A stretch of 41,184 nucleotides of DNA from NCBI RefSeq assembly GCF_003345525.1, contig NZ_QQNH01000024.1:1-41184 (forward strand), read 5' to 3'. Under the pieces are notes generated by a model. The model was given only the letters and a program-made list of their open reading frames with translations, did not search any database and was not told the DNA's origin. Below, one piece after another: positions 33,619-41,184 of this stretch; position 1 is the stretch's first letter; the number at the start of each line of letters is the position of its first letter. This stretch comes from Pelagibacterium lacus. Its GTDB lineage: Bacteria; Pseudomonadota; Alphaproteobacteria; Rhizobiales; Devosiaceae. The position numbers were made by a program, and so were the translations under genes.

Positions 33619-34827
33619 TTATTCGATGACGCCGATCTCGACGAAGGCGCCGTCCTGGATGACTAGTTCGACGATGACGCCTTCGATGTCGCCGGCTTCG
33701 TCGAAGTCCATATTGCCGCCGGCGCCTTCATAGTCGATGTCCTGGCCGGCCGCGATCAGCTCCTTGGCCTTTTCCCATTCGCCCGGCAGGATGGTTTCGC
33801 CCGGGGCGGTGGAAATTTCGCGCAGCGCTGCCGAGAGTCCGGCGCGGTCGGTCGAGCCGTTCTTTTCGATGGCGAGCGCCAGCATGAAGGCGGCGTCATA
33901 GGCCTGGGGGGCGTAGATGGCGCCGGCGTCGATGCCGGCCTCGCCGGCCAGTTGCCCGAACACGTCGGCCGACTGGCCTTCATAGGCACCGGCGCGGGTG
34001 ACGATCATGCCTTCGAGCGCCGAGGCGTCGACCCCGGTGAACAGGTCGTCGCCGACCATGCCGTCGCCGCCGACATAGGTTTCGAAATTGCCCGATTCCA
34101 GCGCCTGGCGCAGCAGGGTCTGGCCCGAGGACGAGGCATAGGCGAGCACGACGAGGTTCATCGAGCCCGAGGAGGCCAGCGTGCCCAGCTCGGCGCGGTA
34201 GTCGGCCTTGAGGTCCTCATGGGCCAGATTGGCCATCACCGAGCCGCCGCCGGCCTCATAGGCCGTGACGAAGGCATTGGCGAAGCCCGCACCATAGTCG
34301 TTGTTCACATAGGTCAGCGCCACGTCATTGATGCCCTTGGCGAGCAGCAGGTCGGCCATCTTCGTGCCCTGGAAGGCGTCGGACGGGGTGGTGCGGAACA
34401 CGAGGTCGTTGTCGTCCAGCGTCGTGAGCGACGGGGCGGTGGAGGCGGGCGAGACCATCACCACGCCGCCGGGAATGCCGGCCGATTGCGCGCCGCCGAC
34501 CGTCTCGCCGGTGCACAGCCCGCCCACGATGGCGGTGACGTTGTCGGAGTTGATCAGGCGGTCGGCCGCATTGGCGCCGCCGGTCGCGTCGCAGGCGGAG
34601 TCGGCGGTGATCATCGAGAGCGTGCCGCCATCGAGAAGGCCGCCCTGGGCGTTGACCTGGTCGACGGCCATCTGCGCACCTGCGACGATGCCCGGCGCCA
34701 TGGATTCGATGGGGCCGGTCAGCCCGCCGAGAAAGCCGATCGTGGCATCCTGGGCCAGGGCGGGGGCGGCGACCGACAGAACGCTGGCCGCGACCGCAAG
34801 GGTCAGAGATTTTTTGATGTGACGCAT
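33619..34827 (-). CDS. livK: Branched-chain amino-acid binding protein LivK
   Basis: The product has 402 residues from the ATG at 34827, with GAGGGA four bases upstream. A signal peptide runs to APALA (about residue 26). The mature part begins DATIGFLGGLTGPIESMAPG and has GGLCTGETVGGAQSAGIPGG and VFRTTPSDAFQGTKMADLLL, the two-lobe pattern of periplasmic Leu/Ile/Val-binding family proteins. It delivers the substrate to LivHMGF. The gene is convergent with livM rather than in the same operon, so it can be expressed at a different level, and it has its own long, structured leader region. Confidence 0.93.
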   Translation of the reverse strand: MRHIKKSLTLAVAASVLSVAAPALAQDATIGFLGGLTGPIESMAPGIVAGAQMAVDQVNAQGGLLDGGTLSMITADSACDATGGANAADRLINSDNVTAIVGGLCTGETVGGAQSAGIPGGVVMVSPASTAPSLTTLDDNDLVFRTTPSDAFQGTKMADLLLAKGINDVALTYVNNDYGAGFANAFVTAYEAGGGSVMANLAHEDLKADYRAELGTLASSGSMNLVVLAYASSSGQTLLRQALESGNFETYVGGDGMVGDDLFTGVDASALEGMIVTRAGAYEGQSADVFGQLAGEAGIDAGAIYAPQAYDAAFMLALAIEKNGSTDRAGLSAALREISTAPGETILPGEWEKAKELIAAGQDIDYEGAGGNMDFDEAGDIEGVIVELVIQDGAFVEIGVIE

Positions 34828-34850
34828 GATTTCCCTCAAAAAAAGTTTTC

Positions 34851-34910
34851 GTCGGGATGTGCCCGCCCCGTGCCGCCTTTCGGCACGTCCCCGGTTCGGG
34901 CAGCCCCGAC
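34851..34910 (-). promoter_or_regulatory. Nested three-helix structure in the region upstream of livK
   Basis: Three perfect nested pairings exist: GTCGGG/CCCGAC (34851-34856 with 34905-34910), TGCCCG/CGGGCA (34860-34865 with 34897-34902) and CGTGCCG/CGGCACG (34869-34875 with 34881-34887). On the minus strand the structure ends 24 bases before the livK ATG and is followed by GAAAAC and seven U residues, then the ribosome binding site. It may be a cis-acting RNA or attenuator; I match it to no known riboswitch. The rest of 34911-35077 shows no gene. Confidence 0.5.
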
Positions 34911-35077
34911 GGATGAGCCCCCTCGCTGGTGGCCCTTCCGGAGGACAGCATTGCACGAAGGCGGCGGCGAAGTCATCAGGATTCGCCACGCGATTTTCGT
35001 GATCGGCCAGTTGCTTAACCCCGGCCGATTTGCCAGTTTGGACCCTTGAGCCCCCCTTCGCCCAGGATGCTGCCGCC

Positions 35078-36148
35078 GTGCGCCGTCTCGCCCCCATCGC
35101 CCTTGCCGTCCTCGCCGCCCTCGCCGGCCCGGCCCTGGGGCAGTTCGAGGTACTGCCGCCGCCTCCCGCCGCCGCGCCTTCTGCCGCGTCCGACGACACC
35201 ACGCCGGTGAAGGCGGCGCTTCCCGCCTGCGGCGCCGACCCCTTCACCATCGCCGAGATGGGCTGGCCCTCGGCCGCCATCCTCGCCCATATCCACGCGG
35301 CGATCCTGCGCACCGAGTTCGGCTGCAGCGTGCGACTGGTGCCGGGCGAGCCGGAATCGACCCTCTCGTCCATCGCCACCACCCGCCAGCCCGCCGTTGC
35401 CCCCGAGCTCTGGGTGTCGCGCCAGGCCGAGGTGTGGAACGGGGCCATGCGCGCCTCCAGCGCCCGGGCGGCGGCGCCGACCTTTTCCGGCGGTCCGCTC
35501 GAAGCCTGGTTCGTGCCGCGCTATGTGATCGCGAACAATCCCGGCCTCGCCGCCTCGGCCGATCTCGTCGACCACTGGCGCGTCTTCGCCCCGCCGGGTG
35601 GTGAGCGGGCCCGCCTGCTCTCGTGCCCGGCCGACTGGGCCTGCGCGGTGATGACCGCCAACCTCGCCGGGGCGCTCGGCCTCACCGGGCGCTTCGACAT
35701 CGTCACCCCCCTCGACCGCTTCGATCTCGACGGGCGGATCGGGGAGGCGGTGGCGCGGCGCGAGCCGGTGCTGGCCTATTACTGGCAGCCCAATGCGCTG
35801 GTCGAAACCCTCGACCTCGTGCCCCTCGACATGGGTGCGGTCGATACGACCAGCGTGCAATGCATGGGCATTTCCGGCTGCATCCCCTTCGAGCCCTCGG
35901 GCTTTCCCCCCGATACGGTGGTGATCGCGGTGGCCGAATGGGTGTTCGCCCAGGCTCCCGATGTCGCCGATTATTTCGCCCGCGCCTCCATGCCGGTCGA
36001 GGAGATGAACCGGCTGCTGGCCTGGCAGGCCGAGCAGGAGGCGGCCCCCGATGCGGTGGCGCAGCATTTCCTCATCAGCGGCCGCGACATCTGGCGCCAA
36101 TGGGTCGGCACCGCCCCCGAAGCCGAGCCCGGCCCGGACGCCGAATAA
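35078..36148 (+). CDS. OpuAC-type (glycine betaine/choline) ABC transporter binding protein, orphan
   Basis: The product has 356 residues from a GTG at 35078, which gives a good signal peptide (RRLAPIALAVLAALAGPALG). An in-frame TTG at 35030 would put ten extra residues with no hydrophobic pattern in front. The mature protein shows the OpuAC features: FTIAEMGWPSAAILAHIHAA near the start and AYYWQPNALVETLDLVPLDM in the second lobe, where aromatic residues usually bind quaternary amines. Cys pairs (SCPADWAC, QCMGISGC) may form disulphides. No permease or ATPase gene accompanies it, so its partner must lie elsewhere. It is divergent from livK, with a 250-bp spacer. Confidence 0.82.
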   Translation: MRRLAPIALAVLAALAGPALGQFEVLPPPPAAAPSAASDDTTPVKAALPACGADPFTIAEMGWPSAAILAHIHAAILRTEFGCSVRLVPGEPESTLSSIATTRQPAVAPELWVSRQAEVWNGAMRASSARAAAPTFSGGPLEAWFVPRYVIANNPGLAASADLVDHWRVFAPPGGERARLLSCPADWACAVMTANLAGALGLTGRFDIVTPLDRFDLDGRIGEAVARREPVLAYYWQPNALVETLDLVPLDMGAVDTTSVQCMGISGCIPFEPSGFPPDTVVIAVAEWVFAQAPDVADYFARASMPVEEMNRLLAWQAEQEAAPDAVAQHFLISGRDIWRQWVGTAPEAEPGPDAE

Positions 36149-36159
36149 CCATCCCTTAA
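36145..36159 (+). promoter_or_regulatory. CtrA-like box upstream of the GGDEF-EAL gene
   Basis: ATAA-CCATCCC-TTAA matches TTAA-N7-TTAA with one mismatch. It overlaps the stop codon of the binding-protein gene and lies 190 bases before the GGDEF-EAL start. It may be chance. Confidence 0.25.
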
Positions 36160-36349
36160 CCCTGAAAGACCCGCCACGGGCCAGTGTCGCAGGACTGTCA
36201 TACAAGGGCGCGATAGTCGCGGCGCGGGCGCTCTCTGTCGTGGCACATGGCCCTATCCTCTTGATTGCACTGAATTAATCTCTCCCGATTCACGGCGCGT
36301 TAAAGCGTCTGGGCTAGTCTCGCGCGATCTATGACGGACGGCCGGGACC

Positions 36350-37879
36350 ATGCGCACCGAACTTTCGCTGACCAATATCCTTGCCGTCTATCGCGGAACG
36401 GCGCTCGCGGCGGGCAGTGTGGCCGTGGCCATCATGGGGGCGGCCGGGGCCGGCCTCGCCGCCCTGGCGCTCGAAGGCGACTATGTGCCGGCCGCGCTGG
36501 TGGGCGCCGGTCTTCTGGGCCTCGCCCTGCTCGGCATCGTGGTGCTGGGCTATTTCTCCCTGCGTCACGCGCTGCTGCTGGCGGAAAAGCAGCGCCGCGA
36601 CCTGCTCGATTCGCTCAATCGCGACGCGCTGACCGGGGCCTTGACGCGCAAATATTTCCTCGACCGGCTGCGCGAGATGGTGCGCCAATGCGACAGCCAA
36701 CCGGTGGCCTATGTGCAGATCGACATGGACCACCTCAAAGCGATCAATGACGGCAGCGGGCACGCGGCGGGCGATCAGGCGCTGGTGCGGCTGGCCCGCG
36801 CCCTCGCCGAACTGATGCCCGGCGCGGTGATCGGGCGGCTGGGGGGCGACGAATTCGGGCTCGCCCTGCCCGGGGTCACCTCCAAGGCGGCCCTGCGGCG
36901 CCTCGGGGAGCGCCTGCTCGAAGAGCTCGACCGGCCCCGGCCGCTGGCCGGGCGCGACATGCGCCTCTCGGCCTCGCTGGGCATCGCCCTCGCCCCCGAG
37001 GATGCGGGCGACGCCGATACGCTGATCTCCAAGGCCGATCTGGCGCTCTACAAGGGCAAGAACAATGGCCGCGGCGCCGTGGTCGCTTTCGACCGCGAGC
37101 TTTTGACCGAGGAGCGCCACCAGCGCTTCGTCGAGCGCGAATTGCGCGCCGCCATCCTGATGGACGAGCTCGAACTCTATTACCAGCCGGTGAGGACCGT
37201 GGATGGCGGGCTGCGCTCGGTCGAGGCGCTGCTGCGCTGGCGCCATTCGGTGCGCGGCATGATCTCGCCGGCCGCCTTCGTCCCCATCGCCGAGCAGTCC
37301 GACCTGATCGGCAAGCTGGGCCAATGGGTGCTGCGCCGCGCCTGCGCCGATTTCCCGCTGCTCGGGGTGCCCGCCGTCGCCGTCAACGTCTCGGCGGCCG
37401 AATTGCGCAATCCCGATTACGCGGCCCATTTCGCCGAAGAGATCGCCAATGCCGGCCTGCCGGGGGAGAATTTCATCGTCGAGATCACCGAAACCGCGCC
37501 GTTGCAGAAAAATTCCGCCGAACGCAAGAACCTCGAATTCCTGCGCGCCCTCGGGGTGCGGATCGCCGTCGACGATTTCGGCGCCGGCCATGCGAGCCTG
37601 GGTTACCTGCGCGACCTCTCCTTCGACATCATCAAGATCGACCGGGCCTATGTGGCCGAAATCACCTCGCGCCCGGTGGATTCGATGATCGTGCAGTCGA
37701 TCTGCCGCATCGCCGCCGATCTGGGGGTGGCGGTGATCGCCGAGGGGGTGGAAACCCCCGAGCAGCACGCCGTGCTGGCCGAGTTGGGCTGCACCGGGTT
37801 TCAGGGCTTCCTTCTGGGCCGTCCGGAGCCGCTGGAAACCATCCTCGCCGCCGAGGGCCGCGCCGTCGCCGCCGCCTGA
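36350..37879 (+). CDS. GGDEF-EAL cyclic-di-GMP protein
   Basis: This 509-residue protein has two N-terminal membrane helices (about residues 18-44 and 48-72), a short linker, a GGDEF domain and an EAL domain. The cyclase part has QIDMDHLKAINDGSGHAAGD and an intact RLGGDEFGLAL. The esterase part has SVEALLRW, ETAPLQ, DDFGAGHASLGYL and AEGVETPEQHAVLAELGCTG, with the metal-binding acidic residues present. Both activities therefore look possible, and which one dominates cannot be read. It probably adjusts cyclic-di-GMP, and so motility or polysaccharide output, both of which are encoded in this window. The gene stands alone. Confidence 0.94.
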   Translation: MRTELSLTNILAVYRGTALAAGSVAVAIMGAAGAGLAALALEGDYVPAALVGAGLLGLALLGIVVLGYFSLRHALLLAEKQRRDLLDSLNRDALTGALTRKYFLDRLREMVRQCDSQPVAYVQIDMDHLKAINDGSGHAAGDQALVRLARALAELMPGAVIGRLGGDEFGLALPGVTSKAALRRLGERLLEELDRPRPLAGRDMRLSASLGIALAPEDAGDADTLISKADLALYKGKNNGRGAVVAFDRELLTEERHQRFVERELRAAILMDELELYYQPVRTVDGGLRSVEALLRWRHSVRGMISPAAFVPIAEQSDLIGKLGQWVLRRACADFPLLGVPAVAVNVSAAELRNPDYAAHFAEEIANAGLPGENFIVEITETAPLQKNSAERKNLEFLRALGVRIAVDDFGAGHASLGYLRDLSFDIIKIDRAYVAEITSRPVDSMIVQSICRIAADLGVAVIAEGVETPEQHAVLAELGCTGFQGFLLGRPEPLETILAAEGRAVAAA

Positions 37880-37968
37880 GGAACGCCATCGGCCCTCTGT
37901 TGCACAATCGCGGAATTGGCGGCTATAACAGCACCCGATCGGTGCATGGCCCCAGCGGGAGCAAGGTT

Positions 37969-38391
37969 TTGGATATCAAGAAGATCAACGAGAGCATCAG
38001 CGTCTGCGGGCAGATCGGCCCCGAGGATGTCGAGGCGATCAAGGCCGCCGGCTATGTGGCGATCATCAACAACCGGCCCGATGGCGAGGCCGAGGACCAG
38101 CCCGCCGGCGCCGAGCTGGCCGCCGCCGCCCAAAAGGCCGGCATCGCCTATCACGAGATTCCCATGGGCCGCGAGGGCGTCAGCCCGGACATGGTGGCCC
38201 GCACCAGCGCCATCCTCGCCGAGAGCGACGGCCCGGTCTTCGCCTTCTGCCGCTCCGGCACCCGCTCAACCACCTTGTGGGCGCTGAGCCAGGCGGGCAA
38301 GGACAGCGCCGAGGCGATCATCGGTTCGGCGGCCCAGGCCGGCTACGACATGAGCCATCTGGCCGCGCATCTGGACAAGCCGCTCTCCTAG
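37969..38391 (+). CDS. TIGR01244-family sulfur transferase (DUF442, phosphatase-like fold)
   Basis: The product has 140 residues from a TTG at 37969, preceded by GGGAG seven bases upstream. The sequence DIKKINESISVCGQIGPEDV, IINNRPDGEAEDQP and VFAFCRSGTRSTTLWAL matches the TIGR01244 family. Its active loop, CRSGTRS with Cys94, resembles the rhodanese loop although the fold is that of protein tyrosine phosphatases. Family members occur alone or fused to sulfide-detoxifying metallo-hydrolases and probably handle reactive sulfur. No such partner is visible here. It lies 89 bp after the GGDEF-EAL gene. Confidence 0.88.
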   Translation: MDIKKINESISVCGQIGPEDVEAIKAAGYVAIINNRPDGEAEDQPAGAELAAAAQKAGIAYHEIPMGREGVSPDMVARTSAILAESDGPVFAFCRSGTRSTTLWALSQAGKDSAEAIIGSAAQAGYDMSHLAAHLDKPLS

Positions 38392-38551
38392 GCTATCCGG
38401 GATCAGCGCGAGCCGCGTCTCCGGTTCGACCGCACCCGGTCCCTGGACGGATTTCCCATCGCGCCCTCCGGCAAGGCGGGCGTGCGCTCCGGCGTGAACA
38501 GGGTGCCGGCAATCGCCCGGTTCGCGTCCCCACATCATCAAGGGGTACTGC

Positions 38552-41184
38552 ATGTCGATATCGAAGGTTTTGGTTGCGAACCGGAGTGAGATTGCGATCC
38601 GCGTGTTTCGTGCGGCCAATGAGCTGGGTCTGGGGACGGTTGCTGTGTTCGCGGAAGAGGACAAGCTGGCGCTGCACCGGTTCAAGGCGGACGAGGCGTA
38701 TCTGATCGGGCAGGGGCTGGGGCCGGTCGAAGCCTATCTGCAGATCGAGGAATATATCCGCGTGGCGCGGCTATCGGGGGCGGACGCCATCCATCCCGGT
38801 TACGGTCTGTTGTCCGAAAGTCCCGAATTTGCCGAGGCCTGCGAAGATGCGGGGATCGTCTTTATCGGACCCAGGGCCCAGACCATGCGCGATCTGGGCA
38901 ACAAGGTCGCGGCGCGCCAGATGGCGATTAAGGCCGGGGTGCCGGTGGTGCCGGCCACCGAGCCCCTGCCCGACGATCTCGATGCGGTCGAGAAGATGGC
39001 CGAGGCGATCGGTTATCCCTTGATGCTGAAGGCCAGCTGGGGCGGGGGCGGGCGCGGCATGCGGCGCATCACCGATCCCAGACAATTGCGCGCCGACGTC
39101 TCGGAGGGCAAGCGCGAGGCGAAAGCGGCGTTCGGCAAGGACGAGATGTATCTCGAAAAGCTGGTGGAAAAGGCCCGCCATGTCGAGGTGCAATTGCTCG
39201 GCGACGACCATGGCAATCTGGTGCATTTGTTCGAGCGCGACTGCTCGGTGCAGCGGCGCAACCAGAAGGTGGTCGAGCGCGCCCCGGCCCCCTATCTCGA
39301 TGACGCCGCGCGAAAAGCGCTGACCGACGCGGCCTTGCGGCTGGGCAAGGCGGCCAATTATCGCTGCGCCGGCACGGTCGAGTTCCTGATGGATGCCGAG
39401 ACCGATCAGTTCTACTTCATCGAGGTCAATCCGCGCATCCAGGTCGAGCATACGGTCACGGAAGAAGTGACCGGCATCGACATCGTCAAGGCGCAGATCC
39501 GGGTGATGGACGGGGCGGTGATCGGCACGCCGGACTCAGGCGTGCCGGTTCAGGAGGAGATCACCCTGCACGGGCACGCGCTGCAATGCCGGGTGACGAC
39601 GGAAGACCCGGAAGAGAACTTCATCCCCGATTATGGCCGCATCACCGCCTATCGCGGGGCGACGGGGTTCGGGGTGCGGCTGGATGGCGGCACGGCCTAT
39701 TCGGGGGCGGTGATCACCCGCTATTACGATCCGCTCTTGGAAAAGGTCACCTGCTGGGCCCCGACCCCGGAAGAGGCCATCGCCCGCATGCACCGCGCCC
39801 TGCGCGAGTTCCGCATTCGCGGGGTATCGACCAATCTGGCTTTCCTTGAAAACATCGTCACGCACCAAAACTTCCGCGACAACACCTATACGACGCGGTT
39901 CATCGACGAGACCCCGGCGCTATTCGATATCGAAAAGCGCAAGGACCGGGCCACCAAGCTCCTGACCTATATCGCCGATGTGACGGTCAACGGGCATCCC
40001 GAAGTCCGTGACCGCCCGCGCCCACCCGAACACGCCGCCGCCCCTGTGGTGCCCGACTATCCCCCGCTCGAGAGAGTCGAGGGCAGCCGGCAGGTCCTCG
40101 AACGCGACGGCGCGGCGGGGCTCGCGGCATGGATGAAGGCGCAGACCCGCGTGCTCTTTACCGACACCACCATGCGCGACGGGCATCAGAGCCTTCTGGC
40201 CACCCGCATGCGCTCTTTCGACATGCAGAGGATCGCCGGGGCCTATAGCCGCGGTCTGCCCAATCTCCTCTCGCTCGAATGCTGGGGCGGGGCGACCTTC
40301 GACGTTGCCATGCGGTTTTTGAACGAGGACCCGTGGGAGCGCCTCGCGAAAATCCGCGAGGGGGCGCCCAATATCCTCACCCAGATGCTGCTGCGCGGCG
40401 CCAATGGCGTCGGCTACACCAACTACCCCGACAATGTGGTCAAATTCTTCGTCAGGACCGCCGCCCAGGGGGGCATCGACATCTTCCGCGTCTTCGACTG
40501 CCTCAACTGGGTCGAGAACATGCGGGTGGCCATGGACGCGGTGATCGAGAGCGGCAAGGTGTGCGAGGGCACCGTCTGCTACACCGGCGACATGCTCGAC
40601 CCCGAGCGGTCGAAATACGACCTCAAATATTACGTCGCGCGGGCCAGGGAACTGGAAGCGGCCGGGGCGCATGTGCTGGGCCTCAAGGACATGGCCGGGC
40701 TGATGAAGCCGGCGGCGGCCAGAACGCTCGTCGCGACCCTCAAGCAGGAGATCGGCCTGCCCATCCACTTCCACACCCACGACACCTCGGGTGCCGCCGC
40801 GGCGACGGTGCTGGCGGCCTGCGAGGCGGGGGTGGATGCGGTGGACGCGGCCATGGATTCGTTCTCCGGCACCACCAGCCAGCCGACGCTGGGTTCGCTG
40901 GTCGCGGCGCTCAAGGGTGGCGCGCGCGACGCTGAACTCGACCCCAAGGCCATCCGCGAGATCTCGTTCTACTGGGAGGCGGTGCGCACCCAGTACCGGG
41001 CTTTTGAATCCGATCTCAAAGGCGGGGCCTCGGAGGTCTATCTGCACGAGATGCCGGGCGGCCAGTTCACTAATTTGAAGGAACAGGCCCGCTCCATGGG
41101 GCTGGAGACCCGCTGGCACGCAGTGGCCCAGACCTATGCCGACGTCAACCAGATGTTCGGCGACATCGTCAAGGTGACCCCGTC
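38552..41184 (+). CDS. pyc: Pyruvate carboxylase, 3' end beyond the window
   Basis: The reading frame is open from the ATG at 38552, with AAGGGG six bases upstream, to the window edge: 877 codons of about 1150 expected. The biotin carboxylase domain has KVLVANRSEIAIRVFRAANE, KASWGGGGRGMRR (ATP loop) and FIEVNPRIQVEHTVTEEVTG. The carboxyltransferase domain starts near residue 533 with LFTDTTMRDGHQSLLATRMR and has FRVFDCLNWVENM, GLKDMAGLMKP (the carbamylated Lys, about 712) and HFHTHDTSG. The biotin carrier domain lies beyond the edge. It makes oxaloacetate from pyruvate and bicarbonate. The single-chain architecture is the usual one in Hyphomicrobiales. Confidence 0.97.
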   Translation, partial: MSISKVLVANRSEIAIRVFRAANELGLGTVAVFAEEDKLALHRFKADEAYLIGQGLGPVEAYLQIEEYIRVARLSGADAIHPGYGLLSESPEFAEACEDAGIVFIGPRAQTMRDLGNKVAARQMAIKAGVPVVPATEPLPDDLDAVEKMAEAIGYPLMLKASWGGGGRGMRRITDPRQLRADVSEGKREAKAAFGKDEMYLEKLVEKARHVEVQLLGDDHGNLVHLFERDCSVQRRNQKVVERAPAPYLDDAARKALTDAALRLGKAANYRCAGTVEFLMDAETDQFYFIEVNPRIQVEHTVTEEVTGIDIVKAQIRVMDGAVIGTPDSGVPVQEEITLHGHALQCRVTTEDPEENFIPDYGRITAYRGATGFGVRLDGGTAYSGAVITRYYDPLLEKVTCWAPTPEEAIARMHRALREFRIRGVSTNLAFLENIVTHQNFRDNTYTTRFIDETPALFDIEKRKDRATKLLTYIADVTVNGHPEVRDRPRPPEHAAAPVVPDYPPLERVEGSRQVLERDGAAGLAAWMKAQTRVLFTDTTMRDGHQSLLATRMRSFDMQRIAGAYSRGLPNLLSLECWGGATFDVAMRFLNEDPWERLAKIREGAPNILTQMLLRGANGVGYTNYPDNVVKFFVRTAAQGGIDIFRVFDCLNWVENMRVAMDAVIESGKVCEGTVCYTGDMLDPERSKYDLKYYVARARELEAAGAHVLGLKDMAGLMKPAAARTLVATLKQEIGLPIHFHTHDTSGAAAATVLAACEAGVDAVDAAMDSFSGTTSQPTLGSLVAALKGGARDAELDPKAIREISFYWEAVRTQYRAFESDLKGGASEVYLHEMPGGQFTNLKEQARSMGLETRWHAVAQTYADVNQMFGDIVKVTP

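Noticed and set aside
33619-35448. A 609-residue reading of the livK frame
   Set aside because: The first 207 residues lie in the upstream spacer and antisense to the OpuAC gene. A ribosome binding site and signal peptide place the start at 34827.
36195-36241. Two CTGTC(A/G)T sequences resembling Pho box halves
   Set aside because: A Pho box needs direct repeats 11 bp apart. These are 40 bp apart and have no partner halves.
37324-38391. A 355-residue frame ending in the TIGR01244 protein
   Set aside because: Its first two-thirds run in the wrong frame through the EAL domain. Family similarity and a ribosome binding site begin at 37969.
38552-38750. Slightly different codon use at the start of pyruvate carboxylase, suggesting transfer
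   Set aside because: The shift is small, limited to the first codons, and the rest of the gene has the local composition.

Overview
The window is GC-rich DNA (about two-thirds G+C) from what is most likely an alphaproteobacterium of the order Hyphomicrobiales (Rhizobiales). This is inferred from four things: the rhizobial-type chemotaxis gene set (STAS-cheY-cheA-cheW, cheR-cheB-cheY, cheD and a CheT-like gene), CtrA-like TTAA boxes, a protein of the GTA 'RCAP_rcc01079' spike-base family, and gene-dense operons full of ATGA overlaps. Devosia/Pelagibacterium-like genomes are my best guess for the genus, but I cannot prove that. No rRNA, tRNA, insertion sequence or CRISPR array is visible.

Positions 1-11126 form a cell-surface polysaccharide locus. 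A leftward operon (5345 to 302) encodes a GT4 glycosyltransferase, an ABC-2 permease with its ATPase (Wzm/Wzt or KpsM/KpsT type), a second GT4 and a GT2 enzyme. A rightward polyprenyl-phosphate sugar transferase (5708-6985) probably starts the glycan. A second leftward operon (11126 to 6982) encodes two DxD glycosyltransferases, an O-antigen ligase/polymerase-like membrane protein and a Stealth-family sugar-phosphate transferase. The 362-bp divergent spacer at 5346-5707 holds a large inverted repeat and several CGGTTCC repeats. A phosphohexomutase (13676) and a second, short sugar transferase (15177-16073) belong to the same theme.

Positions 11306-13365 hold a surface lipoprotein with a TbpB-like C-terminus and, 2 bp downstream, a Slam-type outer-membrane protein: a compact candidate system for displaying a lipoprotein on the cell surface. 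Between 13366 and 16073 lie two inverted copies of an intergenic palindromic repeat, the phosphohexomutase, and a GTA spike-base-like gene whose 3' part is read antisense by the end of the second sugar transferase. Positions 16185-20332 are metabolic: a HisC-like aminotransferase overlapping a SAF-domain dehydrogenase, a 3-hydroxyisobutyryl-CoA hydrolase-like enzyme and a DUF805 membrane protein.

Positions 20391-29254 are a complete chemotaxis cluster: STAS, cheY, cheA, cheW, an inverted small gene with a DxxxQ phosphatase-like motif (CheT/CheZ-like), cheD, a methyl-accepting protein, cheR, cheB and a second cheY. Methylglyoxal synthase follows 3 bp later. A branched-chain amino-acid ABC transporter (livGFHM) then converges on livK across a strong hairpin terminator. 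The region upstream of livK can fold into a nested three-helix structure.

The right end carries an orphan OpuAC-type binding protein, a GGDEF-EAL protein with both signature motifs intact, a TIGR01244 sulfur transferase and the first 877 codons of pyruvate carboxylase, cut by the window edge. TTG start codons are unusually frequent among the real genes: I assign five.
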